A stretch of 64,000 bases of DNA from Hafnia alvei (GTDB lineage Bacteria; Pseudomonadota; Gammaproteobacteria; Enterobacterales; Enterobacteriaceae). Location: the NCBI RefSeq assembly GCF_034424155.1, contig NZ_CP139992.1, positions 2,310,012-2,374,011 on the forward strand, read 5' to 3'. A program made the position numbers and the translations under genes. The notes beneath the pieces were generated by a model. The model was given only the letters and a program-made list of their open reading frames with translations, did not search any database and was not told the origin of the DNA. Shown here piece after piece: positions 45,085-54,469 of this stretch. Position 1 is the stretch's first letter; each line of letters opens with the position of its first letter.

Positions 45085-46260
45085 ATGCAAAAGATGATTA
45101 ATGCCGTACAAAACTATGCTTGGGGCAGTCACGATGCACTGAGCAAGCTGTATGGCTTCTCGAATCCAGATAACAAACCTATGGCTGAATTGTGGATGGG
45201 GGCTCATCCGCTTAGCAGCTCTAAAGTTTTGGATAAAAACGGCAATAAGGTGTCATTACGCGATGAGATCGCCAAAGATCTCACCGGGAATCTAGGCAAC
45301 GCCGTCGCGAAACGTTTTGGGGAACTGCCTTTCTTATTCAAAGTTCTGTGCGCCGCACAGCCGTTATCGATTCAGGTTCACCCAAGTAAACATGCCGCAG
45401 AAGAAGGCTTCGCACGCGAAGAATCTGCGGGTATTGCGATCAATGCCGCAAACCGTAATTACAAAGATCCTAATCATAAGCCTGAGCTGGTTTATGCATT
45501 AACGCCTTTCAAAGCGATGAACGGCTTTCGCGAATTCGCCGAAATTGCTCAGTTATTGCAGCCCGTAGCCAGCGCGCATCCTGACATTGCCAAGTTTATT
45601 CAGTCTCCAGACGCACAGCATTTATCGGTGTTATTTGGTAATTTGCTGAGCATGGCCGGTGAGCAAAAAGCGCATGCCTTAAGCGTGCTTGCCGAAGCGC
45701 TAAACCACCAGCAAGGGTCAGCATGGGATGCAGTGCGCGGTATTGCTGGTTTTTATCCAGACGATAGCGGACTCTTCTCGCCGTTATTGCTCAATACCGT
45801 TGAGCTTGAACCAGGCCAAAGTATGTTCCTGTATGCAGAAACGCCGCATGCGTATTTGGATGGCGTCGGTTTAGAAATCATGGCGAACTCAGACAACGTT
45901 CTGCGTGCCGGCCTAACGCCAAAATACATCGATGTGCCAGAACTGTTAGCCAATGTGAAGTTTATTGCTAAGCCAGCTAACACGTTGCTGACTGCCCCTG
46001 TGGTGAACGGACATGAAACTCGCTTCCCTATTCCGGTCGAAGACTTTGCTTTTGCCGTGCATACCCTAACTGAAGCGCCTCAGTCGTTAGCGCAAGAAAG
46101 TGCGGCGATCCTATTCTGCATTACCGGTGAAGCTACGCTTATCAAAGGGGAGCAGCGTATCGTGCTGGTTCCAGGAGAATCCTGTTATCTGCCAGCCAGT
46201 GAGTCGCCAGTGCAGGTGCAAGGCCACGGCCAACTCGCCCGCGTGTTTAATGAACTCTGA
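45085..46260 (+). CDS. manA: Mannose-6-phosphate isomerase
   Basis: A 391-residue enzyme, the same length as E. coli ManA: MINAVQNYAWGSHDAL, MAELWMGAHPLSSS, FGELPFLFKVLCAAQPLSIQVHPSK (zinc ligand region), YKDPNHKPELVYALTPF and ETPHAYLDGVGLEIMANSDNVLRAGLTPKY. It interconverts mannose-6-P and fructose-6-P. The ATG at 45085 matches E. coli, with TTAGG nine bases upstream. It is divergent from fumC. Confidence 0.96.
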   Translation: MQKMINAVQNYAWGSHDALSKLYGFSNPDNKPMAELWMGAHPLSSSKVLDKNGNKVSLRDEIAKDLTGNLGNAVAKRFGELPFLFKVLCAAQPLSIQVHPSKHAAEEGFAREESAGIAINAANRNYKDPNHKPELVYALTPFKAMNGFREFAEIAQLLQPVASAHPDIAKFIQSPDAQHLSVLFGNLLSMAGEQKAHALSVLAEALNHQQGSAWDAVRGIAGFYPDDSGLFSPLLLNTVELEPGQSMFLYAETPHAYLDGVGLEIMANSDNVLRAGLTPKYIDVPELLANVKFIAKPANTLLTAPVVNGHETRFPIPVEDFAFAVHTLTEAPQSLAQESAAILFCITGEATLIKGEQRIVLVPGESCYLPASESPVQVQGHGQLARVFNEL

Positions 46261-46380
46261 TTTATGCGACGAAAATAAACCTCATGTAAACCTTGGTGGA
46301 AGAATCCCTTTCCCCTGCAAATTCAGAGAAGTATTTGCGAATGGGCTTGGTTTACATTGAAAGGGTTTAACGCCACAATG

Positions 46381-46403
46381 AAAAGCGCCTACGGGCGTTT
46401 TTT
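46381..46403 (+). terminator. Terminator after manA
   Basis: AAAAGCGCC-TAC-GGGCG followed by TTTTTT: a short GC stem extended by A-T pairs, with a clear T run. About 120 bases separate it from the manA stop. Confidence 0.7.
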
Positions 46404-46492
46404 GTTACACGTCTATCATCATTTGTTCGACACGCCGTTTTTGAGGCATTTCCCTCGCGGCAGCACATTTAAGGCTTAAGGAAGAACTCAAT

Positions 46493-47989
46493 ATGAAAAA
46501 ATCAGCTGTCGCGGTTGCGGTCATTGTTGTATTAGGCGCGGCCTGGACCGGAGCCTCTTGGTATACCGGCAAGCTCATTGAGCAACGAATGACGACTGAG
46601 GTTGAGAACGTTAATAGCCAGATCAACAACTATTTCCCTAAAGCAGGGTTAAAACTCAGCTACGAAGACTACAACCGTCATCTGTTCTCGACCGATATTC
46701 GCTATATTCTGCAAAACGATCCAACCTTCAAAGGCGAGCCAAGCCTCAAAGCCGGTGAACAGATTGTACTGAAAGAAACCATTACTCACGGGCCATTCCC
46801 GCTAGCACAGCTCAAGAACTTCAACTTTGTGCCGAGCATGGCATCCGTACATACCGAATTAGAAAACACGCCAGCGGTAAAAGCATTGTTTGATGCCACT
46901 AAGGGCAAATCGCTGGTTGATGCTGATACACGCATCGCCTACAACGGCGATACACAGTCGAAAATTACGCTAATCCCTGTCGACTACGCGAAAGATAAAA
47001 TTTCGGTGAAATTTGACGGTGCAGTGATTAACGCAGACGTCGCTAAAGATCTTTCCACGCTGAAACTCGACATGAACAGCGATAACGTGGTGATCTCCGC
47101 GCCAAATGAAATGGGCCAACAAGAGCAAATCACTCTGCAAGGCTTCACGATGGAAAGCGATAGCCATCGCGGTAAGTTCGATCTGAATATCGGCTCGCAG
47201 AAAATGAATGCCAAGCACCTGTCAGTGTCTGTCGATGGCAAAGAATCTGCAGTATTAGACGGCTTCAAGTTAGATGCCAACATGGGCGAGGATGATAAAA
47301 ACCTCAATGGCGTTCTGAGCTACACGCTTGATGCATTAAAAATCAGCGGCAAAGACTTCGGTCAGGGTGCCTTAACGCTGAAATTTAACGGCGTTGATGG
47401 TAAAGGATTAAAAGCCTTTGCCTCACAGTATAATGATTTTATCAATCGCCAACTGGCGCAGGGCGACGACGTCGATCCTGATGTCTATCAGCAAGAATTA
47501 GCGGCACTGATTGAAAAGAATATGCCTGCTCTGCTCACCGGAAACCCAACGCTGAATATACAGCCGCTGAGCTGGAAAACAGCTCAGGGTGAAAGCCAGT
47601 TTAGCTTGGATCTCAATCTTGCGAATCCTCAGCCTCAGGCTGAAGCCACCGGTGAGCCGTTGATGTTGCAATCAATCAAAAAGCTGGACGCAAAACTGGC
47701 TATCTCCATGCCAATGGCGACCCAGTTAGCCTCTCAGGCCGCCGAGCTGGAAGGCTATAATGCTGAAGAAGCCAAGCGCTTGGCAGGACAGCAAGTCCAA
47801 GGCATTTCCGCCATGGGTCAGATGTTTAAACTGACAACGCAAAAAGACAACGTGATTTCGAGCAGCTTCAGCTATGCCGATGGTCAGGTTGATTTGAATG
47901 GCACCAAAATGCCGCTGGCTCAGTTTGTTGGCCTGTTTGGGATTTTAGGTGGTATGCAGGATCAGAGCGCAGCCCCTGCGGGGAATTGA
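46493..47989 (+). CDS. ydgA: YdgA family (DUF945) protein
   Basis: A 498-residue protein with an N-terminal membrane helix (AVAVIVVLGAAWTGASWYTGK) and a long DUF945 region (HGPFPLAQLKNFNFVPSMASVHTEL; LNIQPLSWKTAQGESQFSLDLNL; LEGYNAEEAKRLAGQQVQG; MGQMFKL). It matches E. coli YdgA next to manA. Probably anchored in the inner membrane, facing the periplasm; function unsettled. AAGGAAG precedes the ATG. Confidence 0.92.
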   Translation: MKKSAVAVAVIVVLGAAWTGASWYTGKLIEQRMTTEVENVNSQINNYFPKAGLKLSYEDYNRHLFSTDIRYILQNDPTFKGEPSLKAGEQIVLKETITHGPFPLAQLKNFNFVPSMASVHTELENTPAVKALFDATKGKSLVDADTRIAYNGDTQSKITLIPVDYAKDKISVKFDGAVINADVAKDLSTLKLDMNSDNVVISAPNEMGQQEQITLQGFTMESDSHRGKFDLNIGSQKMNAKHLSVSVDGKESAVLDGFKLDANMGEDDKNLNGVLSYTLDALKISGKDFGQGALTLKFNGVDGKGLKAFASQYNDFINRQLAQGDDVDPDVYQQELAALIEKNMPALLTGNPTLNIQPLSWKTAQGESQFSLDLNLANPQPQAEATGEPLMLQSIKKLDAKLAISMPMATQLASQAAELEGYNAEEAKRLAGQQVQGISAMGQMFKLTTQKDNVISSSFSYADGQVDLNGTKMPLAQFVGLFGILGGMQDQSAAPAGN

Positions 47990-48020
47990 TTCAGCATTCA
48001 GACACGACGTTAACGATAAG

Positions 48021-48045
48021 CGGCCTCTTTTGGGGCCGTTTTTTT
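48021..48045 (+). terminator. Terminator after ydgA
   Basis: CGGCC (48021-48025) pairs with GGCCG (48034-48038), followed by seven T residues. It lies between the convergent ydgA and malI. Confidence 0.75.
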
Positions 48046-48062
48046 AGGCAATTCAGAAAGGA

Positions 48063-49094
48063 TTACGCCGAGCCTCTAGCAATCAGCTTGGGCGGCAAAA
48101 TAATATGTTGGACCTGTTCATCCGGCGCATCAATACGCTGTAGCATACGATTCGCCGCGCTATAGCCAATTTCACGCGCGGAGCTACTAATGAAGGTCAG
48201 CGGAGGATCAGTCAGTTCCGCTTCCGGCACATCACCAAAGCCTATTAATGCAACCTGACGCGAATAGTAACTTTCGTTTTCGTCTTTACCCACGCTATTG
48301 CCCATGCCGATTACGCCAAAATAAGCCCCCATAGCAATAGACGCCTTATGGCACAAGATGGCGGTAATTTTAGGGTGGTGATTCAACAGCTTTTTAGTGG
48401 CTTCCGCCGCGTCCTGTTGCTTGCAATCACACTCGACGACCCACTCCGATTTGAACGGCAGACCATATTGAATCAACGTTCCGCAAAAACCACCTAAGCG
48501 TTCGGCGCGCGTAAGGGAGCTGCTTTCCCCACCGAGATAGGCAATCTGGCGATGACCATGCTTAATTAAATATTCTGTGGCCATCTTTGCCGCCTGCGAG
48601 TTATCAGGGCGAATAACGTCGATATCATCAAATTCGCTGGCTCGCGCGGCGCACACCAACGGCAAATGCATATCTCGCGCCTTTTGTTTCATCTCATCGC
48701 TAAGAAAGCGCCCGCTGCCGACAATAATACCATCAACGCCGTAACCACTCAGGCTATCAAGGCAACGAGCCAGATGCAGCCCATTTTTACCGCACTGCGT
48801 GAGAAATAATACCTTGCCCTGCGCTTCCAAGATTTCACTAATTCCGGCTGCCACTTCGGCATAAAACGGCTCGCTGATGTCACTAACGATAAGCCCGATC
48901 ACGTTAGACACACTTCCGCGCAGCATGGCAGCCTGCTGATTGCGTACATAACCAAGCGTTTCAATCGCCGAATTAACACGGTGACAGGTTTTATCAGAAA
49001 TACGCCCCTTGCCGCTGAGGACCAGAGAAACGGTAGTGACTGATACGCCCGCATGCTGCGCAACGTCGGTAATGGTGATCTTTTTCGGGTTCAT
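48063..49094 (-). CDS. malI: LacI-family repressor MalI
   Basis: A 343-residue LacI/GalR protein. The N-terminal HTH is KITITDVAQHAGVSVTTVSLVLSGKGRIS; a hinge and periplasmic-binding-like effector domain follow (NVIGLIVSDISEPFYAEVAAGI, GVDGIIVGSG, AYLGGESSSLTRAERLGGF). MalI represses the divergent malXY operon and itself. Two matching operators lie in the shared promoter region. Confidence 0.94.
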   Translation of the reverse strand: MNPKKITITDVAQHAGVSVTTVSLVLSGKGRISDKTCHRVNSAIETLGYVRNQQAAMLRGSVSNVIGLIVSDISEPFYAEVAAGISEILEAQGKVLFLTQCGKNGLHLARCLDSLSGYGVDGIIVGSGRFLSDEMKQKARDMHLPLVCAARASEFDDIDVIRPDNSQAAKMATEYLIKHGHRQIAYLGGESSSLTRAERLGGFCGTLIQYGLPFKSEWVVECDCKQQDAAEATKKLLNHHPKITAILCHKASIAMGAYFGVIGMGNSVGKDENESYYSRQVALIGFGDVPEAELTDPPLTFISSSAREIGYSAANRMLQRIDAPDEQVQHIILPPKLIARGSA

Positions 49095-49162
49095 GCCGTT
49101 AATTATTCACTTGTCGATAGCATAGGGTATTCATTTCCGTAGGTTATTTTACCGTATTTTTT

Positions 49163-49178
49163 AGTAAAACATTTAATC
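49163..49178. promoter_or_regulatory. MalI operator near malI
   Basis: AGTAAAACATTTAATC is an imperfect copy of the MalI site GATAAAACGTTTTATC, about 70 bases before the malI start. It begins exactly 80 bases from the second operator. Confidence 0.65.
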
Positions 49179-49242
49179 TAATCTCGCATAATTCACATTA
49201 ACACTGATTTTGAGAACTGTGATCCGGCAAATGGTTTTGTTT

Positions 49243-49258
49243 GGTAAAACGTTTTATC
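49243..49258. promoter_or_regulatory. MalI operator near malX
   Basis: GGTAAAACGTTTTATC differs from the E. coli MalI operator at one base. It sits about 90 bases ahead of malX. A half CRP-like TGTGATCC lies just upstream (49218-49225). Confidence 0.8.
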
Positions 49259-49344
49259 TTCTTTTACCAGAAAGACTAAGACTAGTTGATAATTTTTATT
49301 AGAAACAGCGATCCTATCCACGGATCTTTCCATCAGGAGTGTCC

Positions 49345-50940
49345 ATGCCCACCCAGACCAAACAAAAAATTACGCTATGGGAGTTTTTCCAAAGCCTTGG
49401 TAAGACCTTTATGCTGCCCGTGGCGCTGCTCTCTTTCTGCGGCATTATGCTGGGAATTGGTAGCTCGCTGAGCAGCCGCGATGTTTTAACGTTATTGCCG
49501 GTGCTGGATAATACCCCGCTTCAACTGCTGTTTACCTGGATGAGCAAAATTGGCTCCTTCGGTTTTAGCTTCCTACCAGTGATGTTCGCCGTTGCTATCC
49601 CGTTGGGTATGGCGCGCGATAATAAAGGCGTTGCTGCGTTTGCCGGATTCGTAGGTTTTACCGTATTCAATCTGGCCACCAACTTCTATCTGACGACCAA
49701 AGGGATTTTGCCAAGCATTGACCCTCTGGTGCTGAAAGCCAATAACATTCAAACCGTGCTGGGTATTCAGTCTATTGATACCGGTATTTTGGGTGCGATT
49801 ATCGTCGGGATTGTGGTGTTCTTACTGCACGAACGCTTTAGTACTATTCGTCTGCCGGATGCGCTTTCGTTCTTCGGCGGTACCCGCTTTGTTCCTATTA
49901 TCACCCTGCTGGTTTTAGGCCTGCTTGGTCTGCTGGTGCCATTGATCTGGCCGTGGTTCGCTATGGGCATTAATGGCCTTGGTCGCCTGATCCATAGCGC
50001 TGGCGCATTTGGTCCGATGATCTTCGGTACCGGTGAGCGTCTGCTATTACCGTTTGGTTTGCAGCACATTCTGGTTGCCATTATTCGCTTCACCGAAGCG
50101 GGCGGCACCATGGACGTTTGCGGCCACTCCGTTAGCGGTGCGTTGACCATCTTCCAAGCCCAACTTTCTTGCCCTACCACTCACGGCTTCTCAGAAAGCG
50201 CAACGCAGTTCCTGTCTCAGGGCAAAATGCCCGCTTTCTTAGGTGGTTTACCGGGTGCTGCATTAGCGATGTACCACTGTGCGCGTCCTGAAAACCGTCA
50301 TAAAATTAAAGGCCTGCTGATTTCTGGCGTGGTTGCCTGTGTTGTTGGTGGTACCACTGAACCACTTGAATTCCTGTTCCTGTTTGTCGCGCCGTTCTTA
50401 TATTTGATCCACGCTATCCTGACTGGTTTGGGCTTTACCATCATGTCCGTGCTCGGCGTGACTATCGGTAACACCGACGGCAATATCATCGACTTCGTGG
50501 TGTTTGGCGTTCTGCACGGCCTACAAACCAAATGGTATATGGTTCCTGTGGTTGCCGCGGTATGGTTCGTTGCTTACTACGCTATCTTCCGTTTCGCTAT
50601 CACCCGCTTCAACATCAAAACGCCGGGTCGCGATATTGATAACAGCACCACCAGCGAGAAATCAGCCAAGGCTGCCTCTTCAAGCAAATCAGGTTATGAC
50701 ACCCCGGGGATTTTGGTTGCACTCGGTGGCGCGGATAATATTGTGTCACTCGACAACTGTATTACCCGCCTGCGCCTCTCGGTGAAAGACATGAAGCTGG
50801 TTGATGACGCAACGCTGAAAAATCTGCGTGCCATTGGCGTGGTGCATGTCAATGAGCATAATTTGCAGGTTGTTATTGGGCCACAGGTACAGTCGGTCAA
50901 AGATGAATTAGACTACCTAATAGCTCAGCCAAGCGTATAA
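49345..50940 (+). CDS. malX: PTS maltose/glucose-specific EIICB, MalX
   Basis: A 531-residue PTS permease (530 in E. coli). The EIIC domain has about ten helices (PVALLSFCGIMLGIGSSL; FAGFVGFTVFNLATNF; GTTEPLEFLFLFVAPFLYLIHA). A linker rich in Ser/Thr/Lys follows, then an EIIB domain with the phosphocysteine motif LDNCITRLRLSV. It takes up and phosphorylates glucose or maltose-type sugars. The ATG at 49345 has AGGAG five bases upstream. It is co-transcribed with malY under MalI. Confidence 0.95.
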   Translation: MPTQTKQKITLWEFFQSLGKTFMLPVALLSFCGIMLGIGSSLSSRDVLTLLPVLDNTPLQLLFTWMSKIGSFGFSFLPVMFAVAIPLGMARDNKGVAAFAGFVGFTVFNLATNFYLTTKGILPSIDPLVLKANNIQTVLGIQSIDTGILGAIIVGIVVFLLHERFSTIRLPDALSFFGGTRFVPIITLLVLGLLGLLVPLIWPWFAMGINGLGRLIHSAGAFGPMIFGTGERLLLPFGLQHILVAIIRFTEAGGTMDVCGHSVSGALTIFQAQLSCPTTHGFSESATQFLSQGKMPAFLGGLPGAALAMYHCARPENRHKIKGLLISGVVACVVGGTTEPLEFLFLFVAPFLYLIHAILTGLGFTIMSVLGVTIGNTDGNIIDFVVFGVLHGLQTKWYMVPVVAAVWFVAYYAIFRFAITRFNIKTPGRDIDNSTTSEKSAKAASSSKSGYDTPGILVALGGADNIVSLDNCITRLRLSVKDMKLVDDATLKNLRAIGVVHVNEHNLQVVIGPQVQSVKDELDYLIAQPSV

Positions 50941-50960
50941 CCTTGTTTGACCATACATTT

Positions 50961-50977
50961 GGGGCGCTTAGCGCCCC
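50961..50977 (+). terminator. Hairpin in the malX-malY gap
   Basis: GGGGCGC-TTA-GCGCCCC, a very stable 7-bp stem followed by GCTTTATTT. It may reduce read-through into malY or protect the malX 3' end. Confidence 0.6.
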
Positions 50978-51023
50978 GCTTTATTTCTCATTCGAGCAAA
51001 CATCAAATTAAGGCGAATGAAAT

Positions 51024-52199
51024 ATGTTTGATTTTTCTAAGACTGTTGACCGTCACGGCACATGGTGTACCCAGTGGGATTATATTGGCGATCGTTTTGG
51101 TGTTAACGATCTGCTACCGTTCACCATTTCCGATATGGATTTTGCAACCTCCCCTTGCATTACGCAGGCACTGGAAAAACGCATTGCGCACGGCGTGCTC
51201 GGCTACAGCCGCTGGCAGCACGAAGATTTCCTCGGCGCACTGCGTCACTGGTACGCTAAGCGTTTTAATAGCGCTATAGATACCGACACCGCCGTTTATG
51301 GTCCTTCCGTAATCTATATGGTGGCACAGCTCATTCGCCTGTGGACTCAGCCCGGTGAATGCGTTGTCACCCATACGCCTGCCTACGATGCTTTCTATAA
51401 AGTAGTGCTTGGTAATCAGCGCCAATTGCTGGCCTGCCCGATGAAACAGTCTGAGGGTGAATGGTTCTGCGACATGGCCCACTTAGAGGCGCTACTGGCT
51501 CGCCCACAAACCAAAGTGCTGTTGCTATGCAGCCCGCAAAACCCAACGGGGAAAGTTTGGACACGTGCCGAACTGGAAACCATGGCTGAGCTGTGTGAAC
51601 GGCACGACGTGAAGGTCATCAGTGATGAAATTCACATGGATATGACGTGGGGCGATCGTCAACACCTTCCGTGGAATGAAGTGGGAAAAACACCGTGGGC
51701 ATTGCTCACCTCCGCCTCCAAGTCTTTCAACATCCCTGCCTTAACCGGTGCCTATGGCTTCATTAACGATCCCGCCACTCGTGACGCCTATTTCTTGCAG
51801 CTCAAAAGCAAAGATGGTCTTTCTTCTCCGGCGGTGCTTGCCGTTGCGGCGCATATCGCTGCCTATCGTGAAGGCCAGCCGTGGCTAGACGAACTGCGCG
51901 CGTATCTGCAGTCTAATCTGGAATACGTCGCTACCGAGCTTAACCAAGCCTTCCCACAATTGGCCTGGAAAATCCCACAGGCAACGTATTTGGCATGGAT
52001 AGATCTGCGCGTTCTGGGCGTAGACGATCAAGAGCTACAGCGCGTACTCATCGACGAGGAAAAGGTGGCAATTATGCCCGGTTTTACCTACGGTGAAGAA
52101 GGCCGTGGCTTCGTTCGCCTTAACGTTGGTTGCCCACGCAGTAAGGTTGAATTAGGCGTGCAAAAACTGATTTCTGCCTTAAATAAGCTAGTTAAATAG
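51024..52199 (+). CDS. malY: Cystathionine beta-lyase / MalT-inhibitor MalY
   Basis: A 391-residue fold-type I PLP enzyme (390 in E. coli): DFSKTVDRHGTWCTQWDYI, FTISDMDFATSP, SPQNPTGKVW, ISDEIHMDMTW and the PLP lysine in TSASKSFNIPAL. MalY cleaves cystathionine to homocysteine, and in E. coli it also binds MalT and lowers mal expression. Second gene of the malXY operon; AAGG precedes the ATG. Confidence 0.95.
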   Translation: MFDFSKTVDRHGTWCTQWDYIGDRFGVNDLLPFTISDMDFATSPCITQALEKRIAHGVLGYSRWQHEDFLGALRHWYAKRFNSAIDTDTAVYGPSVIYMVAQLIRLWTQPGECVVTHTPAYDAFYKVVLGNQRQLLACPMKQSEGEWFCDMAHLEALLARPQTKVLLLCSPQNPTGKVWTRAELETMAELCERHDVKVISDEIHMDMTWGDRQHLPWNEVGKTPWALLTSASKSFNIPALTGAYGFINDPATRDAYFLQLKSKDGLSSPAVLAVAAHIAAYREGQPWLDELRAYLQSNLEYVATELNQAFPQLAWKIPQATYLAWIDLRVLGVDDQELQRVLIDEEKVAIMPGFTYGEEGRGFVRLNVGCPRSKVELGVQKLISALNKLVK

Positions 52200-52213
52200 C
52201 TAATCTAAACATC

Positions 52214-52237
52214 CCCCGTTGCAGCTCAGCGACGGGG
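52214..52237 (+). terminator. Hairpin after malY
   Basis: CCCCGTTGC pairs with GCGACGGGG (one G-T wobble) across a 6-base loop, 14 bases after the stop. Only A residues follow. Confidence 0.6.
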
Positions 52238-52339
52238 AAATAAACCCCCGTCAAATTTAACGCCCAAACCGACTCCTCTCACGTCCCAGCAAAACCCTTG
52301 TGCTCAAAAGCGGCACACTTCCAGCGCCCCATTTACTGG

Positions 52340-52391
52340 TTGAAAGTTTGTTCGAACGCTTCTATAGTCAACGTACGGAAAAATACCGTAC
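52340..52391 (+). promoter_or_regulatory. ataRT promoter with operator palindrome
   Basis: TTGAAA (52340-52345), a 17-base spacer and TATAGT (52363-52368) form a good sigma-70 promoter. Just downstream is the inverted repeat GTACGG-N7-CCGTAC (52373-52391) over the start point, a natural site for the AtaR ribbon-helix-helix antitoxin to repress. Confidence 0.65.
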
Positions 52392-52477
52392 ACATCCAAT
52401 GTTGAATTTATTCGAACCGTTTAAAACCTATTTGTGAAAAATGACTGCCGCAAGCGCGAGCCGTCGAGGAATACAGT

Positions 52478-52747
52478 ATGTCTGCATTAAAAAAACAGCG
52501 TATCGATCTTCGCTTAACTGACGAAGACAAAAACGCCATTGAAGAAGCTGCGGCGATGTCCAACCAAACTATCACGCAGTTTATGCTTACCAGCGCCTCT
52601 GAACGTGCAGCGGAAGTTATCGAGCAACACCGTCGCTTGATCCTCAGCGATGAGTCATGGAATCTGGTAATGGATGCCATCAGCACCCCACCGGCACCGA
52701 ACGATAGACTTAAACGCGCAGCCAAACGCCTGCAAAGTATGGAATAG
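52478..52747 (+). CDS. ataR: AtaR/TacA-type DUF1778 antitoxin
   Basis: An 89-residue ribbon-helix-helix protein (KKQRIDLRLTDEDKNAIEEAAAMSNQTITQFML) with a C-terminal toxin-binding tail (EQHRRLILSDESWNLVMDAI ... LKRAAKRLQSM). It matches E. coli O157 AtaR closely. It neutralises AtaT and represses the operon. GAGGA lies seven bases before the ATG. The toxin ATG follows its stop after three bases. Confidence 0.92.
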   Translation: MSALKKQRIDLRLTDEDKNAIEEAAAMSNQTITQFMLTSASERAAEVIEQHRRLILSDESWNLVMDAISTPPAPNDRLKRAAKRLQSME

Positions 52748-52750
52748 TCA

Positions 52751-53272
52751 ATGCCTGACTTAACCATTGCGATTTTTTCGAGTGAGGCTGAATACGATTT
52801 CTCCGACTTTGACTGCGGCGAAGAATCCCTGAATGTATTCCTTACCGATCATTTGGCCCGCCAGCATAATGCGCGAATTTTACGTGGCTATTTACTCATA
52901 ACCCAAACGCCAAAACCCAAAGTCGTTGGTTATTACACGCTATCTGGTAGCTGCTTCGAAAAGGAAACGCTGCCGTCAAATACCCAGAAGCGCAAAGTGC
53001 CTTATGTCAACGTACCCAGTATCACTTTAGGGCGTCTCGCCATTCAAAAAGATCTCCATGGACAAGAATGGGGAACGGCGCTGGTGACTCACGCGATGCA
53101 AGTGGTCTATCGAGCATCGCTCGCCGTGGGCGTTCACGGTATGTTTGTCGATGCACTCAATGAGAAAGCAAAGCAGTTCTACATGAAGCTTGGATTTATC
53201 GCTCTTACGGGCAATAACGCAAACTCGCTTTTCTACCCAACCAAATCCATCGAAAAGCTGTTCGAGGATTAA
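52751..53272 (+). CDS. ataT: AtaT-type GNAT toxin (aminoacyl-tRNA N-acetyltransferase)
   Basis: A 173-residue GNAT toxin matching AtaT: FDCGEESLNVFLTDHLARQH, VVGYYTLSGSCFEKETLPS, SITLGRLAIQKDLHGQEWGTALV (acetyl-CoA region), HGMFVDALNEKAKQFYMKLGFIAL (catalytic Tyr in FYMKLGF) and LFYPTKSIEKLF. The family acetylates the amino group of charged tRNAs and stops translation. Length and key residues look intact. It is inserted with its antitoxin between malY and add, absent from that position in E. coli K-12. Confidence 0.92.
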   Translation: MPDLTIAIFSSEAEYDFSDFDCGEESLNVFLTDHLARQHNARILRGYLLITQTPKPKVVGYYTLSGSCFEKETLPSNTQKRKVPYVNVPSITLGRLAIQKDLHGQEWGTALVTHAMQVVYRASLAVGVHGMFVDALNEKAKQFYMKLGFIALTGNNANSLFYPTKSIEKLFED

Positions 53273-53469
53273 CCGCCTATCTCATAATAGCCATACCTAT
53301 TTTTTACCATTTTATTAATACTGTATATTTATACAGTCACCCGTAAAATTGAGACTAGCACCCATTATTTGTGATTAATATCACATTTTTATGCAACTCA
53401 CTGGCAATTTGCAGTGTATTGTTTTTATACTGTTACGCACTTTATCCAGAATAACTGAGAGTGCATATC

Positions 53470-54468
53470 ATGATTGACACCCGCCTTCCTCTGACCGATA
53501 TCCATCGTCATCTTGACGGTAACATTCGTCCACAAACTATTCTGGAACTGGGTCGTCAGTTCAATTTGGCGCTGCCTGCCGAAGAGCTGGAAGCCCTGCG
53601 CCCTCACGTACAAATCACCGATACCGCACCAGACTTAGTCAGTTTTCTACAGAAACTAGATTGGGGCGTTGCTGTTTTAGGCTCTCTAGACGCGTGCCGC
53701 CGCGTTGCCTACGAAAACGTGGAAGATGCATTACGTGCCAGTATCGACTATGCAGAGCTACGTTTCTCGCCGTATTACATGGCGATGAAACACCAGTTGC
53801 CTGTGCAAGGTGTCGTGGAAGCCGTGATCGACGGCGTGCGTGCAGGCGTTCGTGATTTTGGCGTTGAGACTCGCCTCATCGGTATCATGAGCCGCACTTT
53901 TGGCGAAAGCGCCTGCTTAAAAGAATTAGATGCCCTGCTGGCCTGCCGTGAAGGCATCACCGCATTGGATTTAGCCGGTGACGAACTGGGCTTCCCAGGC
54001 TCTTTATTCCTCAATCATTTCAATCGCGCACGCGACGCGGGCTTACGTATTACGGTTCACGCAGGCGAAGCAGCTGGTCCTGAAAGCATCTGGCAAGCTA
54101 TTCATGAATTAGGTGCAGAGCGTATCGGCCATGGAGTTAAAGCGGTTGAAGATACCAAGCTGCTGGATTATTTAGCTGAAAATCGCATCGGGATGGAATC
54201 CTGCCTGACGTCAAATATTCAAACCAGCACCGTAGCTTCACTGGAAAATCACCCGCTGAAAACCTTCCTACGTCACGGTATTCTGGCTTCCATTAACACT
54301 GACGATCCGGCAGTAGAAGGCATTGAGCTGGCGCATGAGTATAACGTCGCCGCACCTGCCGCAGGGCTGACGCCGGAAGAAATCCGCACCGCCCAGATCA
54401 ATGGATTGGAGATGGCGTTTATTTCTGAAGATGAGAAACGCGCTCTGCGGGAGAAGAAATTAGGGTAA
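53470..54468 (+). CDS. add: Adenosine deaminase
   Basis: A 332-residue enzyme: [25 protein letters not shown] (zinc HxH), [49 protein letters not shown] (catalytic His region) and [11 protein letters not shown] (zinc Asp). It converts adenosine to inosine. The ATG at 53470 matches the E. coli N-terminus; an upstream GTG at 53461 is less likely. The C-terminus is slightly shorter than in E. coli. Confidence 0.96.
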   Translation: MIDTRLPLTDIHRHLDGNIRPQTILELGRQFNLALPAEELEALRPHVQITDTAPDLVSFLQKLDWGVAVLGSLDACRRVAYENVEDALRASIDYAELRFSPYYMAMKHQLPVQGVVEAVIDGVRAGVRDFGVETRLIGIMSRTFGESACLKELDALLACREGITALDLAGDELGFPGSLFLNHFNRARDAGLRITVHAGEAAGPESIWQAIHELGAERIGHGVKAVEDTKLLDYLAENRIGMESCLTSNIQTSTVASLENHPLKTFLRHGILASINTDDPAVEGIELAHEYNVAAPAAGLTPEEIRTAQINGLEMAFISEDEKRALREKKLG

Positions 54469-54469
54469 G

